A stretch of 64,000 nucleotides of DNA from Eudromia elegans (lineage: Eukaryota; Chordata; Aves; Tinamiformes; Tinamidae), in NCBI GenBank assembly GCA_003342815.1, contig PTEX01000234.1, forward strand, positions 1,005,344 through 1,069,343. The letters run 5' to 3'. The number at the start of each line of letters is the position of its first letter. Within the stretch, counting starts at the first letter, position 1. The notes below the pieces were generated by a model. It searched no databases and was not told the origin of the DNA. It saw only the letters and a program-made list of their open reading frames with translations. A program made the translations under genes and the position numbers. Positions 14,880-27,879 of the stretch are shown piece by piece.

Positions 14880-14935
14880 AGTTGTGTTTACTTCTAAACA
14901 CAACTTCTAAACACATCACTTCTAAAAGGTGATGT
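14880..14935 (+). repeat. two adjacent stem-loops with a repeated CTTCTAAA unit
   Basis: The unit ACTTCTAAA occurs three times, beginning at 14890, 14903 and 14918. The region also folds in two places: 14880-14890 pairs perfectly with 14895-14905 around a four-base loop, and 14913-14919 pairs with 14929-14935 around a nine-base loop. The element ends about 215 bases before the acceptor of the SH2 exon. The repeats and pairings are visible directly. Any role in splicing is conjecture. Confidence 0.75.
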
Positions 14936-15131
14936 TTTCCTCATCAGCTCTCCATCAAAACTCTTACAATTTTTCTTCAAAACTGAGTGGTAATTATATG
15001 GTCTCAGCAGCTGTAACCTCTGCTGTGAACTAGCACGTTTGAGAAGCTAATGCAGTTTTAGTTTCACCACTGCTCCGTGTTACTTCATTTGCTGCAGAGC
15101 TCTGCCAGAGCTGTCATCCACATAACCCTAG

Positions 15132-16490
<1,359 letters not shown>

Positions 16491-16509
16491 CTGATCTAGG
16501 ACTAATATG

Positions 16510-16515
16510 AATAAA
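16510..16515 (+). promoter_or_regulatory. AATAAA polyadenylation signal 1
   Basis: A canonical AATAAA hexamer 20 bases after the SH2D4B stop codon. This is unusually near the stop, so the second copy may be the one used. Confidence 0.45.
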
Positions 16516-16548
16516 TTTTGGGTAGCTACAGTAATGCATAGGTACAAA

Positions 16549-16554
16549 AATAAA
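16549..16554 (+). promoter_or_regulatory. AATAAA polyadenylation signal 2
   Basis: A canonical AATAAA hexamer 59 bases after the stop. A GT-containing segment (CTTGTCATGTGG) follows about 35 bases downstream, which is compatible with a downstream element. Confidence 0.5.
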
Positions 16555-18257
16555 TGCAAATTACAAAAGTAAATGAACTTTCAAAGCCACTTGTCATGTG
16601 GCCAAAACGCTCCTCATTAGAATGTCCAAGATGCTTCTATTTCATATGTGAAGGTGATAAATTGCTGGCAGGTTACAACAAATGGGAAATATTCCCAGAA
16701 ATTCTTTCAGGGCTTCTGGAAAGTTGCATTGAAAGCTAAGGTCCTATCCTAATTTTCACCTAATGTCTCAAATTGACAATGCAAAATTATACCTTTCTAA
16801 CAGTAACAACTATGAGAAATATTTATAGAATACTGTATGAGGTATCAATATCATTGAACAGTATTTTTTCCAATGCAAGGTTTCTCAGTCCCCAATGACA
16901 GTCACATCACAGTGATACCCTTATGGCAACAAGGAACACAGTCATAAAAATATCACTTGGTACTTTATGATTGCTTTAAAATAGTTAAATATAGCTAGAA
17001 ACTTGCTATTCTACTTTTAAACTCAGGTCTATACAGTTCCCTGTAGTACAGGTAGTCAGAATAAGGTCATTTCCATTTTGCTTAAGGTCTCATGCAGCCC
17101 AACTGTCTTGGAATAATTTTACTCCTGTAGAGGAAGTTAGTTTATTCTAAGGTAGTTAGCCTAACAGAAGCAGTTACTAAGAAGAACAAAAAGTTTACAA
17201 ATCACTCAGTGGTGGAAATGCAGTTTTCCTGAATGGGAGTAAATTTGAAGTTTAAACCAGTGCATTAAAGATGTGCAGTTCATTCTGGTTTGATTTGTAC
17301 CAACCATCACAATTCATAACCGACCTTGTGTTCTGAGCTTTAAAGCTGCTGTGCCAGATGCATGCTCAAAAGCCCTGGTTTTCTTTGTTTGTAGTTCTAA
17401 ATGCCTATTTTTTTTAGGGAGTTACCAGTAAAGGAGAGAGTGGGATGTGCATTCCAAGAAAAGGTACAAGTAATAACATCACTTTCATGCTATTTCATCA
17501 TTAAAAATGTAATGCACTCTTGATGCATTTGTGATATCTCTACATACTAAAACACATGAGACTAGATCTTCAGGTTGTAGATCTATATAAAGTAGTTGCT
17601 TAGTGTCTGGACTATAGGCAAACTCATCACAACAGTTAATTTGGCCTCCTGAAGTGTGGTACCTGGCAGCCCAAAGCTCAGCAAGTGCTATAGATGTAAT
17701 CCTGCACTGTTTCCTTGGTCAGCTGGACACTACTGAGATAGCCCATTTATAAAATATCCATAGTGAAATAGTTGCACACCAGATAGCACTGCCTTTCTGT
17801 GCATCTTGCTCTGTTCCCGTGAATGCCCACATAGAAATGCTCCAAACATTTCAGCTTGTGTTGTGACAGTTCTGCACATAACCGATTTGTTTCTAGAGTG
17901 CAGTGTGACAGGAGGGAAATATCTGTGTGCCCACTGGTTCAGCTCATACCCATGCCTTTGGTAGGCACTTTCTTGGTACTATTTTCAGATGTACATTTTC
18001 TGGATGAATCTTTCACAGGACTAGTTGAAGATGTTTAAATGATAACAACTGTCTGAACACTGCAAATTAGCAATTTATTTTATTAGCTAGGGTTCCTAGT
18101 GTGTAATGCTCAGAGATGAATACAACTGGTCTTTGCACACCAAGTAGATTTACAGAAACAGGACATTCCTTATCTGTGTCTGATATCTTGAGAAGCAAAG
18201 TGACCCAGATCCAGCAAAGTGAGCCTAGATCCAGCTGGATCAGGATATTGGATTTGC

Positions 18258-18288
18258 CTTGGAATTTTGTGAAACTTGGAATTTTGTG
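18258..18288. repeat. short tandem duplication, 17-base period
   Basis: CTTGGAATTTTGTG occurs twice with a 17-base period (18258 and 18275). Just upstream the words AGATCCAGC and GATCCAGC also recur, so the region has been locally duplicated. Confidence 0.8.
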
Positions 18289-20608
18289 GTCTTCTGGGGA
18301 TTACCTGAGGCTCAGTCTTTAAAATGAAATACAGCTCTGCCATTCTGCATACACTAACACATATTTAGGCCTCTGGGAATATCTATAACCTCTCCTGAAC
18401 ACATAGACTCCTTCCTAAAGAGAAAGCTGAAGAGCTGGGTCTGACCTGAGATTGCAGTATGCCTACTATAAGTATATACAGACACTTGAATCCAGCTACC
18501 AGAATGGTGCAGAGCAATTCACTTTACTTTTCAGACTTGGAATCTGAAAAATCTATCACAGTGAATGAGGAAGTTGCTTTTTCCAATAGTTGCTAAGTGT
18601 TAGCTGCCCCCATCCAGGGAGCCCTGTATCTTCCTCCAAAAAGACAGCTCTGCGCTTGCTCCTGCTCCACAGGAATCAAAGAACCATCTCAACGTCTTAC
18701 TGGGTTTCACAGCTGCATCCGTTTCATTACAGAAGAAATGGACCTTTAGCTACTTTAAGTACTTCACTTTTTAACCTTAAGAATTGTTTAATTATCCATA
18801 GATTTCTCTCTAAGGCCAGACAGCAGCAGCTGACCATGGACATGAATGGGGAGTCAGAGTCTAAAGACTACTGGGTAGTTAAGGTGGTATTTAGACACCT
18901 AGACATCTTTGCAGATCAGTGTTTTGCATTTGTGAAGCCTAAAAAAGGCAAAGCACCTTCTCCACGTTGAAATATCTCTTACGATACTGTACCCAATTTT
19001 GGAAATGTTTTTAGAATATAGAATAACTTTTTTCCGTAAGGAATTCACATTCATAGAGTGATAATAATGCACCTTTTTATATCTAGTAATATAACATCAG
19101 CAACTGCCTATGTTTTATTTCATGGATAAGAAGGCTTGGAAAGCCAGCTCTTCAGCTATTGTGTCCTGCTTCAATTTAATTAATATGTATAAGGAAAGGA
19201 ACAGCATCATTTTCATTTCTTAAAAATACAGTTCTCTTAATGGAATATCAACAGAAAAATTTAGAAAATTCATTTCTCATTTGAGGTTTTAGCTGACTTT
19301 AGAATAAATTCCTTGTAAGGTCCCTTGCAAATGAAATTACTGTCTGGAAAACTGCAATTTTATCTTGAGAGTTTTATTATGCTAATAAATGTCAGGATTC
19401 TCAAATAAAAGAATAGCTTTTTTTTTTTCCATAGAGAAATAATGAAAAACAGCCAGCCAGTTCATACAGTACCAGCAAAGAAAAACTCAGCAATATATAA
19501 CCAGAAGCAGCAGCAATAAAAAACAGTGCAACTTAACTGAAGATAAATTTCAAGGGAAACAAAAGGAGATCATAGCAAGCAGAAATTAGGAACAACAGAA
19601 GCTTTCCTTGGTAGAGATGTGCAGCTGCTGCCAATACACTGGAGGGCAGTGGGGAAAGTACAAGTGTGAAGGCGATATCTTCTAAGTGAACAAATGCTTC
19701 TTGTTTCCTTCCAGAAAATAAATGGACTATGAAAAGATAACCATTTAGTAAGAGGAAGAAAGGGGAGAGGGAGTAAACATGGAAAATGGAGAAAATGAAA
19801 AAGGGAAAGTGTGCTTATTCCATCATTTTAAAAGCATTTTGCTTGACTTTTGCTGCACTGGGAGGGAGACTTGACACTGCTCAGAAATTTCAGCTGTAAA
19901 ATGTGCTTGAGTTTTCTAGCTTGGTGCTAGATTTCACACACACACACAACAGTTGGGTTGGTCCATATTTCAGCCCTGAATGCTGGATCTGTTCCACCCT
20001 GTCTGCCTCTGATGTTTAGTGCTGTCTGAAGCTGTTATCTCTGTATATATTCTTTAGGGCGCTGCTGTTGCAGTCTGAAATGGCCAGCTTTTTTATTTCT
20101 CTATTATACAGTGACCTTCAAATCTTGCTTCCTGATCTATTTTTCTAGTAGTAGCTATTGTTGAGTCAGAAGAGGTGCAGGTTATAGATTTTTGTGCTAA
20201 GATTTCCTGAGAATATTTCTTGTCAATAAGACCATTGTGAATAGAGTGAGACTGTTATGGTAATTCCATTTCATAGGGAAGCAAGCTACAACAACAGGAA
20301 TTTCAGAATTCTTAACTGAATTGAACCTTTCTTTACATCTGTTTCAGAGCAATAAAATATGGTATACAAGTTTCTAAGTTTGAAGGCATCTTGGAAAAGC
20401 AACTCTTGTGGATTTATGCTTGCTGCTTGGATCTACAGATGCATCTGTTCTGATTTTGTTTTAATCTGTTATATGTACATATACATATCTCTCTAATTTA
20501 ATAGTGCTGTCTTCTCTGTAAGAGAGCAAAAACCAAGCAAAGAAACTGACAGCAATAATGGATAAATTTTCAAGCTTACTGGAAGTATATAGATGTCAGT
20601 TTATCATC

Positions 20609-20631
20609 TAATTACTGTAATTAAATAATTA
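20609..20631. promoter_or_regulatory. cluster of three TAATTA homeodomain-type motifs
   Basis: TAATTA occurs at 20609-20614, 20618-20623 and 20626-20631. TAATTA is the core recognised by many homeodomain proteins. In AT-rich DNA such clusters can also arise by chance, so this is only a candidate site. Confidence 0.3.
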
Positions 20632-22395
20632 TGTAGTGGGAATATTTGCATATTATTATACATATAAGAGCATAATCTAGGTCAGCTATTAAGTACTGAA
20701 TCTCTACTGTGTTGAATACTAAACAAAAGATAATTTCTGCCTTAAGAAAGAGACGTCTACTGAAAAATGTTAATTACAGCAAAGACTGCAGTTTTCAGAG
20801 TTCCTGTGTAGGAATTGCTTCCAAAGACCATGATAATTCAGAGTAAGAATTTCCACTAATTTCCAATGACTTTGAATCAAATTCATAAAACCCGCTTCTC
20901 TGCAAGGTTAATTCAGGGTTTATATACATTGACTATGCCAGAACTACTAAGTTTGTAGGAATTAAGGATCTGATACTCCTCCCTTTCTTCTCCCAAAAGG
21001 TATATAGAGCATAAATACAGCTGTGCTGCACCACATTTCACTGAAGTTTAAATTATTCTCTTTACATAATTAATGCCATAGCACAACTTGCTTCTAAGGT
21101 GAAATATAACCATTCAGTATGGATTATATCCTTCTTTTTCTTTGTAAGAATTAAGTACATTTGTATCACTTACACTCTGGAGTCTGATTTTCATATTGCC
21201 AAGGACTGACTTTCTCTTGTGTTATTATGCTTTTTCTTTAAGATTCCTTTTTTCCGCCCAAGCAGGATGAGGTTAGTAGCCTCTATGAAGTAATAATGTC
21301 TCTGGCCAGGCTTTCAATTGCTGAATGAGGTGTCTGCACTTGAACAGAGGCTTGATTTGTGTTTCCTGAGATGAATCTTCTGCATACGTACTGTCTGATG
21401 ATAATGATGCCTAATTGATTTTCATAGATAATTTCTTGCCATGTAAGTGCTGTGTGAAGCTTTCTCTTCAAATATTTGTCTACTGCTAGTGATTAGTCCT
21501 GTAGCTTGTATATTTACATTATGGCCCATAGCTAATGCATATTTTCTATGAGGCTGGAGCCTTCAGTGGGTTTGGTTTCCTCTTTACTGGAACTTCTTCT
21601 GGTAGTTTTAAAGTAAAGTTCTGTCACTTGATGGTATATTTATTAAACATTCACGTGTGAGTTTTTTGAAGAGGAAAAACGAAACTCCATTGTCACTTTG
21701 ATCTGTGTGCAAAGAAAACACTGAGCTTAGCATGTTCATTTTGCTTTTAAAGTTTAGCTGCCATTTCTGCCCTGTTCCTCAGTTTTAATGAGAAGGTCAT
21801 GCACTCACAAGAAATGAAGAGGAAAGCTAGAAGTGTCTTTATTTTGTAGAATTCTACATGTAACAACTGACAACATTTTGAATTAATTATTTCCTGAGAC
21901 ATTACTTCTGCTTAACATTCAGATGATCTAGGCTGAGGCCTGCTATTATTTTTCCCTTACCACAACAGCAAAAGGTAAGAAAATACACTGTGTGTGAACA
22001 GGGCCCAAGTGAATTTGAGTCATTAGCATTACAATGCCCCAGGAAAAGTATAGAAATAGTACATAGGAGAAAAAAAAAAAAAAAAGGAGCAAGTTTGCAT
22101 GCTAGCTGCAATGACTTGAGACAGAATATGCTGAAGACATATTGTATGTTGTAGGTGTGTAAAATTGCAAGTGTTTGCAAATTCTTGTTGGCAGAAGTCA
22201 GTTAGAATAGTGATTCCTTACAAAAAGAAAAGACTGAACATCAGTTCCTCTCCTGTGAACCTGAATATCCTGAAAAGGAAAACAGAAATACTAGTTCTGG
22301 TCAAGTTATGCATTCTTGCAAGATATGTGGGATAAAAGATTTTTTGAATGCATTATGCATTACTGTTGTGATTTCAAGAATGTAGAGAATGACAA

Positions 22396-22515
22396 CTGCT
22401 TACCACATAAAACATGGTTAACTTTTCAACATAACTGGGTAGCTCTATTGTTTGCCAATTCTTATGTGCTATAAAATTATTTTGAAAAGTTAACCATGCT
22501 TTATGTGGAAAGCAG
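22396..22515. repeat. long near-perfect inverted repeat (hairpin or MITE-like)
   Basis: Bases 22396-22434 are complementary to 22477-22515 with three mismatched positions by my hand count. The core arms 22403-22429 and 22482-22508 match at 26 of 27 bases. The central non-paired part is about 42 bases. Nothing in it codes for protein. It could be a small non-autonomous DNA transposon with terminal inverted repeats, or a transcribed hairpin such as a microRNA precursor. I see no clear target-site duplication and know no family with these ends. Confidence 0.8.
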
Positions 22516-22815
22516 AGTTCATCCTCTTGTAGGAAATGTTGTCAATAGGATAAGCAAGAAAATGTCTCCTCATCTAGTAGCTGAAACTTAATAATGGACT
22601 TAATTATAGAAAACCATTTCAGAGCGGTCTGTGCATTCCACTTAGGAAAATAATCTCTTACCCTCATGTTTCTTCTTGCTCTCAAATTACTGTTGCATGT
22701 GATAGCCTGACACTAAGAAGTATGCTTTCAGTAAAAACAACAATTCAGCTTGTACTTTATGGAAGAACTAACGTGTAATGAGAGTCACTGTGATTTTTGC
22801 TATGAATGCTCTCAA
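22516..22815. other. intergenic, nothing seen
   Basis: Unique AT-rich sequence between the inverted repeat and a CR1 fragment, with no supported feature. Confidence 0.6.
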
Positions 22816-22966
22816 AGAATCACAGTGTTTGGAAGGGACTTCTTAAGATACCTGGTCCGAGTTCCCTGCACAAGCAGGATCACCTGCGCAGATTGCTGAG
22901 GACCATGATTTGAATATCCCAAAGGATGGAGGCTTTACAGCCTCTCTGGAAAACCTATTCTTTACC
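22816..22966 (-). mobile_element. CR1 LINE 3' fragment
   Basis: The plus strand reads AGAATCACAGTGTTTGGAAG, then a version of the diagnostic CR1 3' region (TGGTCC..GTTCCCTGCACAAGCAGGATCACCTG and so on). This is the reverse complement of a CR1 3' end, so the element lies on the minus strand. It is 5'-truncated, as is usual for CR1, and diverged, so it is an old insertion. It carries no coding sequence. Confidence 0.85.
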
Positions 22967-24251
22967 ACCATCAAGTGGAATTTCCTGTTTCTTTCAGAGA
23001 ATCCCAGGAAGAAAAAAAAAAAAAAAAGTAGGAGTAGCAGTGACTAAACTTAGTCCTGGTCTGACTCTTTGCAGTTGTTTTAACAGCACACTGGTGCATC
23101 CATCTATAAATTTCAGTGTGCTGTATGCCGGAAGACACCTTTCTTTTTAAACAGCACAGTAATGAAAAGCTGTGAATGGACTCTTCTGCGGTTTGAAATG
23201 TGCACCCAATTCTCATGTTTAGGCCCCGTAACATGGACTGAAGTTTTTATGCCATTCAAAACTAGTTGTTGGTTGGTAAATATGAGAATTATTTATAAGG
23301 ACTATCATTTGAAATCACTTTTCCTGTCTATCAAAAGGGAATTGAGCTGTTTTTAAAAATCTTCCATTGACTTTTTAAGGGAGGAAATATCCTGTTTTCA
23401 TAACAAATTTGAAAGATTTCAGCATTTAGAATGAAATTAGTATCCTTAAAGTGTTAGAGGCAGAAAAAAAAAAAAAAGGAGAAAACTGCACAGAAATTTA
23501 TCACAAAATTACCACTTTGAAGTCAGCCTTAAAGGCTTTTGTGTGTCTTTGATGTTTCATTAGGTATTTATTCTCTCCATTAACGCTATTTGCTGTTTAA
23601 GGAACAATGTAAATACCCAGGAATAATTATTCAAAGTCTCAAGCTGAAATAAATTTATGAAAGTTTAAATACAACCCCAGATAATAATTTTTCTGGAAGA
23701 AGCAAACAAACAAAAAAAAAAAAAGATGAGCAAGGTGAGTTCAGAAAAAAAAGAAGGGATTAGTTATTGATCATGATTCTGAATATGGATTTATGAATCT
23801 TTATTTGAGTCTTCTCAGTCTGATTTCCATTTATATGCTACAAAAAAGATTGAGTGGTGAAAATTAAAGGGAATAATAAAAATATATCTAATATTATATA
23901 TACTTGAAAGAAAGTTTGATATTCCAAATAATCTAAAAAGGCTGCTTTATTTCTAACTACTCTATGCTGACATAAAAGGCTAAGACAGTTTAGGAACTTT
24001 TTCAGGCCAAAGTCTAATTTTGAAAGTTTTCACTGTGACTAATCACAACAAAAATCTCCTCCTGAATGAGAATCACAAGCAAAGCAATGCTCTGACTAAA
24101 TGCTGAAATACTAAATTGAAACATTTATAATGAACTAACTGCATGCAAATAAAATATTAAAAACAAACCAAAAGCACTTTTTTATATATATATATATCCA
24201 GGATATGTTAATAATTCTTAAATGAGATTTTGCATGCTTTTTTAATGTGCT

Positions 24252-24261
24252 TGTGTGTATG

Positions 24262-24297
<36 letters not shown>

Positions 24298-24299
24298 TA
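24252..24299. repeat. compound (TG)(TA)(CA) microsatellite
   Basis: A short TG run, then (TA)n at about 24262-24276 and (CA)n at about 24277-24297. The TG and CA parts are mutually complementary around the TA core, so the tract is also partly palindromic. It is likely to be length-polymorphic. Confidence 0.92.
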
Positions 24300-25321
24300 C
24301 TGTATACAGATATACAGGCCACAGTATAGCCATTGGTATATAAAACCATGGCTTGGGCTCCAGTTTTCCAACAAAAGTCAAATTTGAAGTTCTACTTCAT
24401 CCACAGTTCAGGAAAATGTACTAAAAACATCTCCTCTGTCACAGATCACTGATTCTTTGAGGAGATGTGGTGGCAGGGAAGAGTGTGAAAACTTTTGAAA
24501 TACTGAAATATTTCCATGATAAGAAAAAAAAAATGCCCTCGTGCCTGGCTAAATGAGTTAGTTTGCAGAGGGGGAAAAAAAAAGGCGGCCATACGAAACC
24601 ATTGCAGCCGTCTTTCTCCTCTTGGTAAGCAGGTATTTGCAGAGTTTGTTTAAGTCAACAGGAAGTAAACTAGAATCAAGAATGTCACAGCTGTTTTTCC
24701 TTTTTATTTATTTTTTAAATTCCTTTCTACAGCACCACACATACTCTTGAAGGGCTAATCCATCTGTTCTCGGAAGTTGTTCAATGGACTAAAAATATTC
24801 TGTCTGCCAAGGAGACAGTCAAGGTGATTTTGAAAGGCTTGCATGCTTTTACTTTGGGTCACAGTCTGCAGATAAATTAAGAGGCATCAGGACTTTTCTT
24901 TCCCCATCCTCCTCTTCTCCTAGACCTATTAATAATGAACCAAATTCAAAACAATCAAGGAGAAACCTGCCTGCTGGCTAATATTCTGTTTGTAATACTG
25001 TGTCTGCACCTGCCCACGGTGCTAAAATTCATTTCAGGCTACACTTTAGTAATTGATGATCACTTGCCATATCCCTTTATAAAGCTTTTTTATCAATGTC
25101 TTTTGTGGTTCATTTTATATCAGCAGCAAATCAATGAAATTTTAATGGAACAGAGTGCTCTACTTCAGACTGAATTAATGTTACTTTACCTGTTTCCATA
25201 ACAAGTGACTGGAAGGGTAATAGGTCTCCAGATTTTTCCTTTTCTAGCTTTGTTTCTGTACAGTGGTGGTATCCTTGTGATAAGCTATAATAAAAACTAA
25301 ATGCACTAATAAACTTAGTTT

Positions 25322-25353
25322 AACAGTAGCAATGTGCAACAGTAGCAATGTGC
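25322..25353. repeat. 16-base tandem duplication
   Basis: Two exact head-to-tail copies of AACAGTAGCAATGTGC. It is a slippage-type duplication with no sign of function. Confidence 0.85.
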
Positions 25354-25672
25354 AATAGGAGAGAAGGAGTAGTTTGGAGCCCGCAGCTGGATCCATGATC
25401 AAGTAGAATGCAAATGTCACAGAGATGTTTCAGAGAACACATTAACTGCTAGAATACTAGATGGGGAGTCAGAGAAGGAGAAAGTCTTAATTGGTTTAAA
25501 AATCTCCAGAGCAAGGCAATTATTGTGCATGCACAGGAAGCACCACAAGGCTGTGAGATGAATTCCCCTCTTTAAAGCTACAGCAGGAATCTGCAGTGTA
25601 ATCCGCGTAATCCCATGGCACTACAGGAATACTATCAACCAGAGCATCCAAAACATAAAGGCCTGTGAAATG

Positions 25673-25700
25673 TCATAGAATCATAGAATGGTTACGAATA
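25673..25700 (-). mobile_element. CR1 LINE terminal fragment
   Basis: Two tandem octamers TCATAGAA followed by TGGTT are the reverse complement of the CR1 3' terminus with its octamer repeats. Beyond about 25700 the similarity to CR1 fades, so this is either a very short insertion or a badly decayed one. Confidence 0.6.
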
Positions 25701-25760
25701 TCAACCTCCCGCCTGCGAAGGCAGCTCAGAGCAAGCCCTGGTGCTTTCAGTGCATAAATG

Positions 25761-27669
25761 CTGCCATTCTGTCTGCTCAGGAGAAGATGAGGAGCTTCAG
25801 GATCCAACATCCAACGACTCCCATTGCCTTGAAGTCAGCTCTTCAGCAAAGTAATGAAACTATTTTGCTCCCTCATAGAAGGGATTTCTCTATCATCCTG
25901 TAAGTCACATGGACTAATTTTGGCAGTATTTCATGTTATTTTTCACTACAAGAAGTGACTAAAAATCATAGGGCAAAAATTTGTTTCTGCACTAACTTAA
26001 ATAGATGAGGAAGAAATAGAGGCCTTCTGACAAGCTAGAACTAGAAGCTAGAACTGAGGCGCTGTGTGTCTTTTTTATGAGGTGCGCACGGTAGAACCAG
26101 CTGTTCCTGCTGACAAGACGACAGTGACTCACAACATCAGACACTGGCTCACAGCCCGGGAGAACTCTGTGTACATAGAAAATGTGAGATCAAAAATCGA
26201 AACGTGTGCATGCAATGCATGCTAGTTACCAGGGAATTCTTATTAACACTGAGATGTTTGGAGAGGGAAATCTTAAAAATACCTTAACTAAGGCACTGTT
26301 AAAGTTTTTAACTTTCAGAGAGAGAAAAAAAAAGTCTATAATCAAGATATATTTTATCTGGTTGCACTTTGCTATATTTTTGTGCTGAAAATTTTGCTTA
26401 TGTAGTCCTAGGTTCTCTATTTGCTTCTCACCTCCTGTCAATGAAATTAACCTTCCCTTTTTGTCTGAAGCTTGGTGTTGATCAAAGACCACCTGTCTTC
26501 AGGTCTGAAGAGCTGCAAATGAAGTTTTGATCACGCCGCCTTGGATGCCTGCTTTGTGTCTAGCACAACTCTTTAGCTCTGTTACGAACAGCCCAAAGCA
26601 ATCATTGTGATCTGCGTTTTCCTGCTGTTGTGGTACAATATTTGTGTCAGCAAGCTGTCGGTGACAGCAAAATCAGTAAGACTCTACGTAGTTTCTGATT
26701 TTAGAAAGACTTAAATCTTTATCAGCCACTTTTAATTATCAAAATCAACCTTCTTATCTCCCTCTCTCTCCATATTCCTTCTTCTCCAAGTTATTAGTGA
26801 CATCAAGAATTCCAAATTTCTGTGTTATTATGTGATTACCTTTGTATGAAACAATTAATTATGTTAGATAATCTACAATTTAGTAGACAATTTCTTCAGT
26901 CCAAGAAATTCACATTAGTAATCCAGTTTCCAAACCTAGAGATTTAGGCAATGTCTCTGTATTTTCTGCAGGATGCTTGCCTCAGACTTTTTCAAACTAC
27001 TTCAATCTTTTCCCCTCCACCTTTTTTTTTTCCACAGTCATTTTGTGAAGCAAGATTGAAATTTATTGGTGACATTCCTGCAGCTAATAGGCTCTCGGAG
27101 ATGACAAAACTCATTTAACAAAGTCCTGGTGATATTTCTATTATAGCAAAGCAATAAATATATTGTTTTATTATGATCACATTCAAGTTCTAAAGTGAAT
27201 GGGAGGATATAAAACCTTTAATTAAAATTATTCATAAGCCATATGGGACTTGATAAGAAATGATTTATCCCTATATTGTTTATTTCCTTGTTTATTTCAT
27301 GACTTTATTTTTCTTAGCAATTGATGAAGTCAAAAGCAGAGTTTTGGTGATATCAAAACTATTTGCTCAATGGGCAGAATCACAGGGCTGTGCTTCGAGG
27401 GGAACAACGCTATCTCCAGACATAGTTTCTAGGCCAACCATTTACTTAAAACACGTCTGATCAGATGTGGGGGCTCTAGGCCATGTCCAGTAGTGCCACA
27501 CAACTCCAGCAGCACCTGCAGGATAAAAGAAAGAGTATTTTTCAAATATTTTATATGAACTTCCCATGTTCCAACTTGTTTTAATTATCTACAGTCCTCT
27601 CATGATGACCACCTGAGCAAAGTCAAACTCCATCTCGCTCTCTCCTGTCTACAGCTGCCTGATCAGCAA
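25761..27669. other. intergenic, no gene seen
   Basis: Mostly unique AT-rich sequence, with a short duplicated word (AGCTAGAACT, near 26033 and 26047). No supported gene or repeat family. Bases 27360-27520 have faint CR1-like words that I could not confirm. Confidence 0.55.
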
Positions 27670-27870
27670 GGCCTCCATGAGCCTTCCCTCCTGCAGGCTC
27701 TGCAGGGCCACTCTCCACAGACTCTCCTCACATACCACCTTTTCCTGCCTTTGGCCACCATCGTGGGCTCACTCCACTCCAGTAATATCCTTCAGGTACT
27801 GGTGAGCCTAGACCTAGGCACAGTACTGCAGAAGCAGTTTAACTGGTGCCGAACCCACAGAAGGATCCCT
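27670..27870 (-). mobile_element. degraded CR1 LINE fragment
   Basis: The plus strand carries words in the order seen in reverse-complemented CR1: AGCCTTCCCTCCTGCAGGCT, then CTCCTCA, TGGCCACC, CTCACTCCACTCCAGTA, CACAGTACTGCAGAAGCAGT and AAGGATC. It lacks the octamer 3' end. It is diverged and abuts the CpG island directly. Confidence 0.65.
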
Positions 27871-27879
27871 GCTCTGGGC

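Larger units (their letters stand above)
16491..16580 (+). other. putative SH2D4B 3'UTR (short form)
   Basis: The sequence after the TAA at 16488-16490 carries two AATAAA hexamers close together, so cleavage about 10-30 bases after the second would give a 3'UTR of under 100 bases. The exact cleavage site cannot be read from the sequence, and a longer 3'UTR using later signals is possible. Confidence 0.45.
16581..22395. other. intergenic, no gene seen
   Basis: AT-rich unique sequence downstream of SH2D4B. It contains a 17-base tandem duplication near 18.26 kb, purine-rich stretches near 19.74-19.81 kb and a cluster of TAATTA motifs near 20.61 kb. The open frames are short, without a recognised domain or convincing exon boundaries. 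Confidence 0.6.
22967..25672. other. intergenic with simple repeats, no gene seen
   Basis: AT-rich sequence with several A tracts (near 23011, 23465 and 23711), a compound TG/TA/CA microsatellite, and a 16-base tandem duplication. No exon or RNA gene is recognised. Confidence 0.6.

Noticed and set aside
18590-18970. 126-codon plus-strand open frame
   Set aside because: No family similarity and no exon-like boundaries; judged random.
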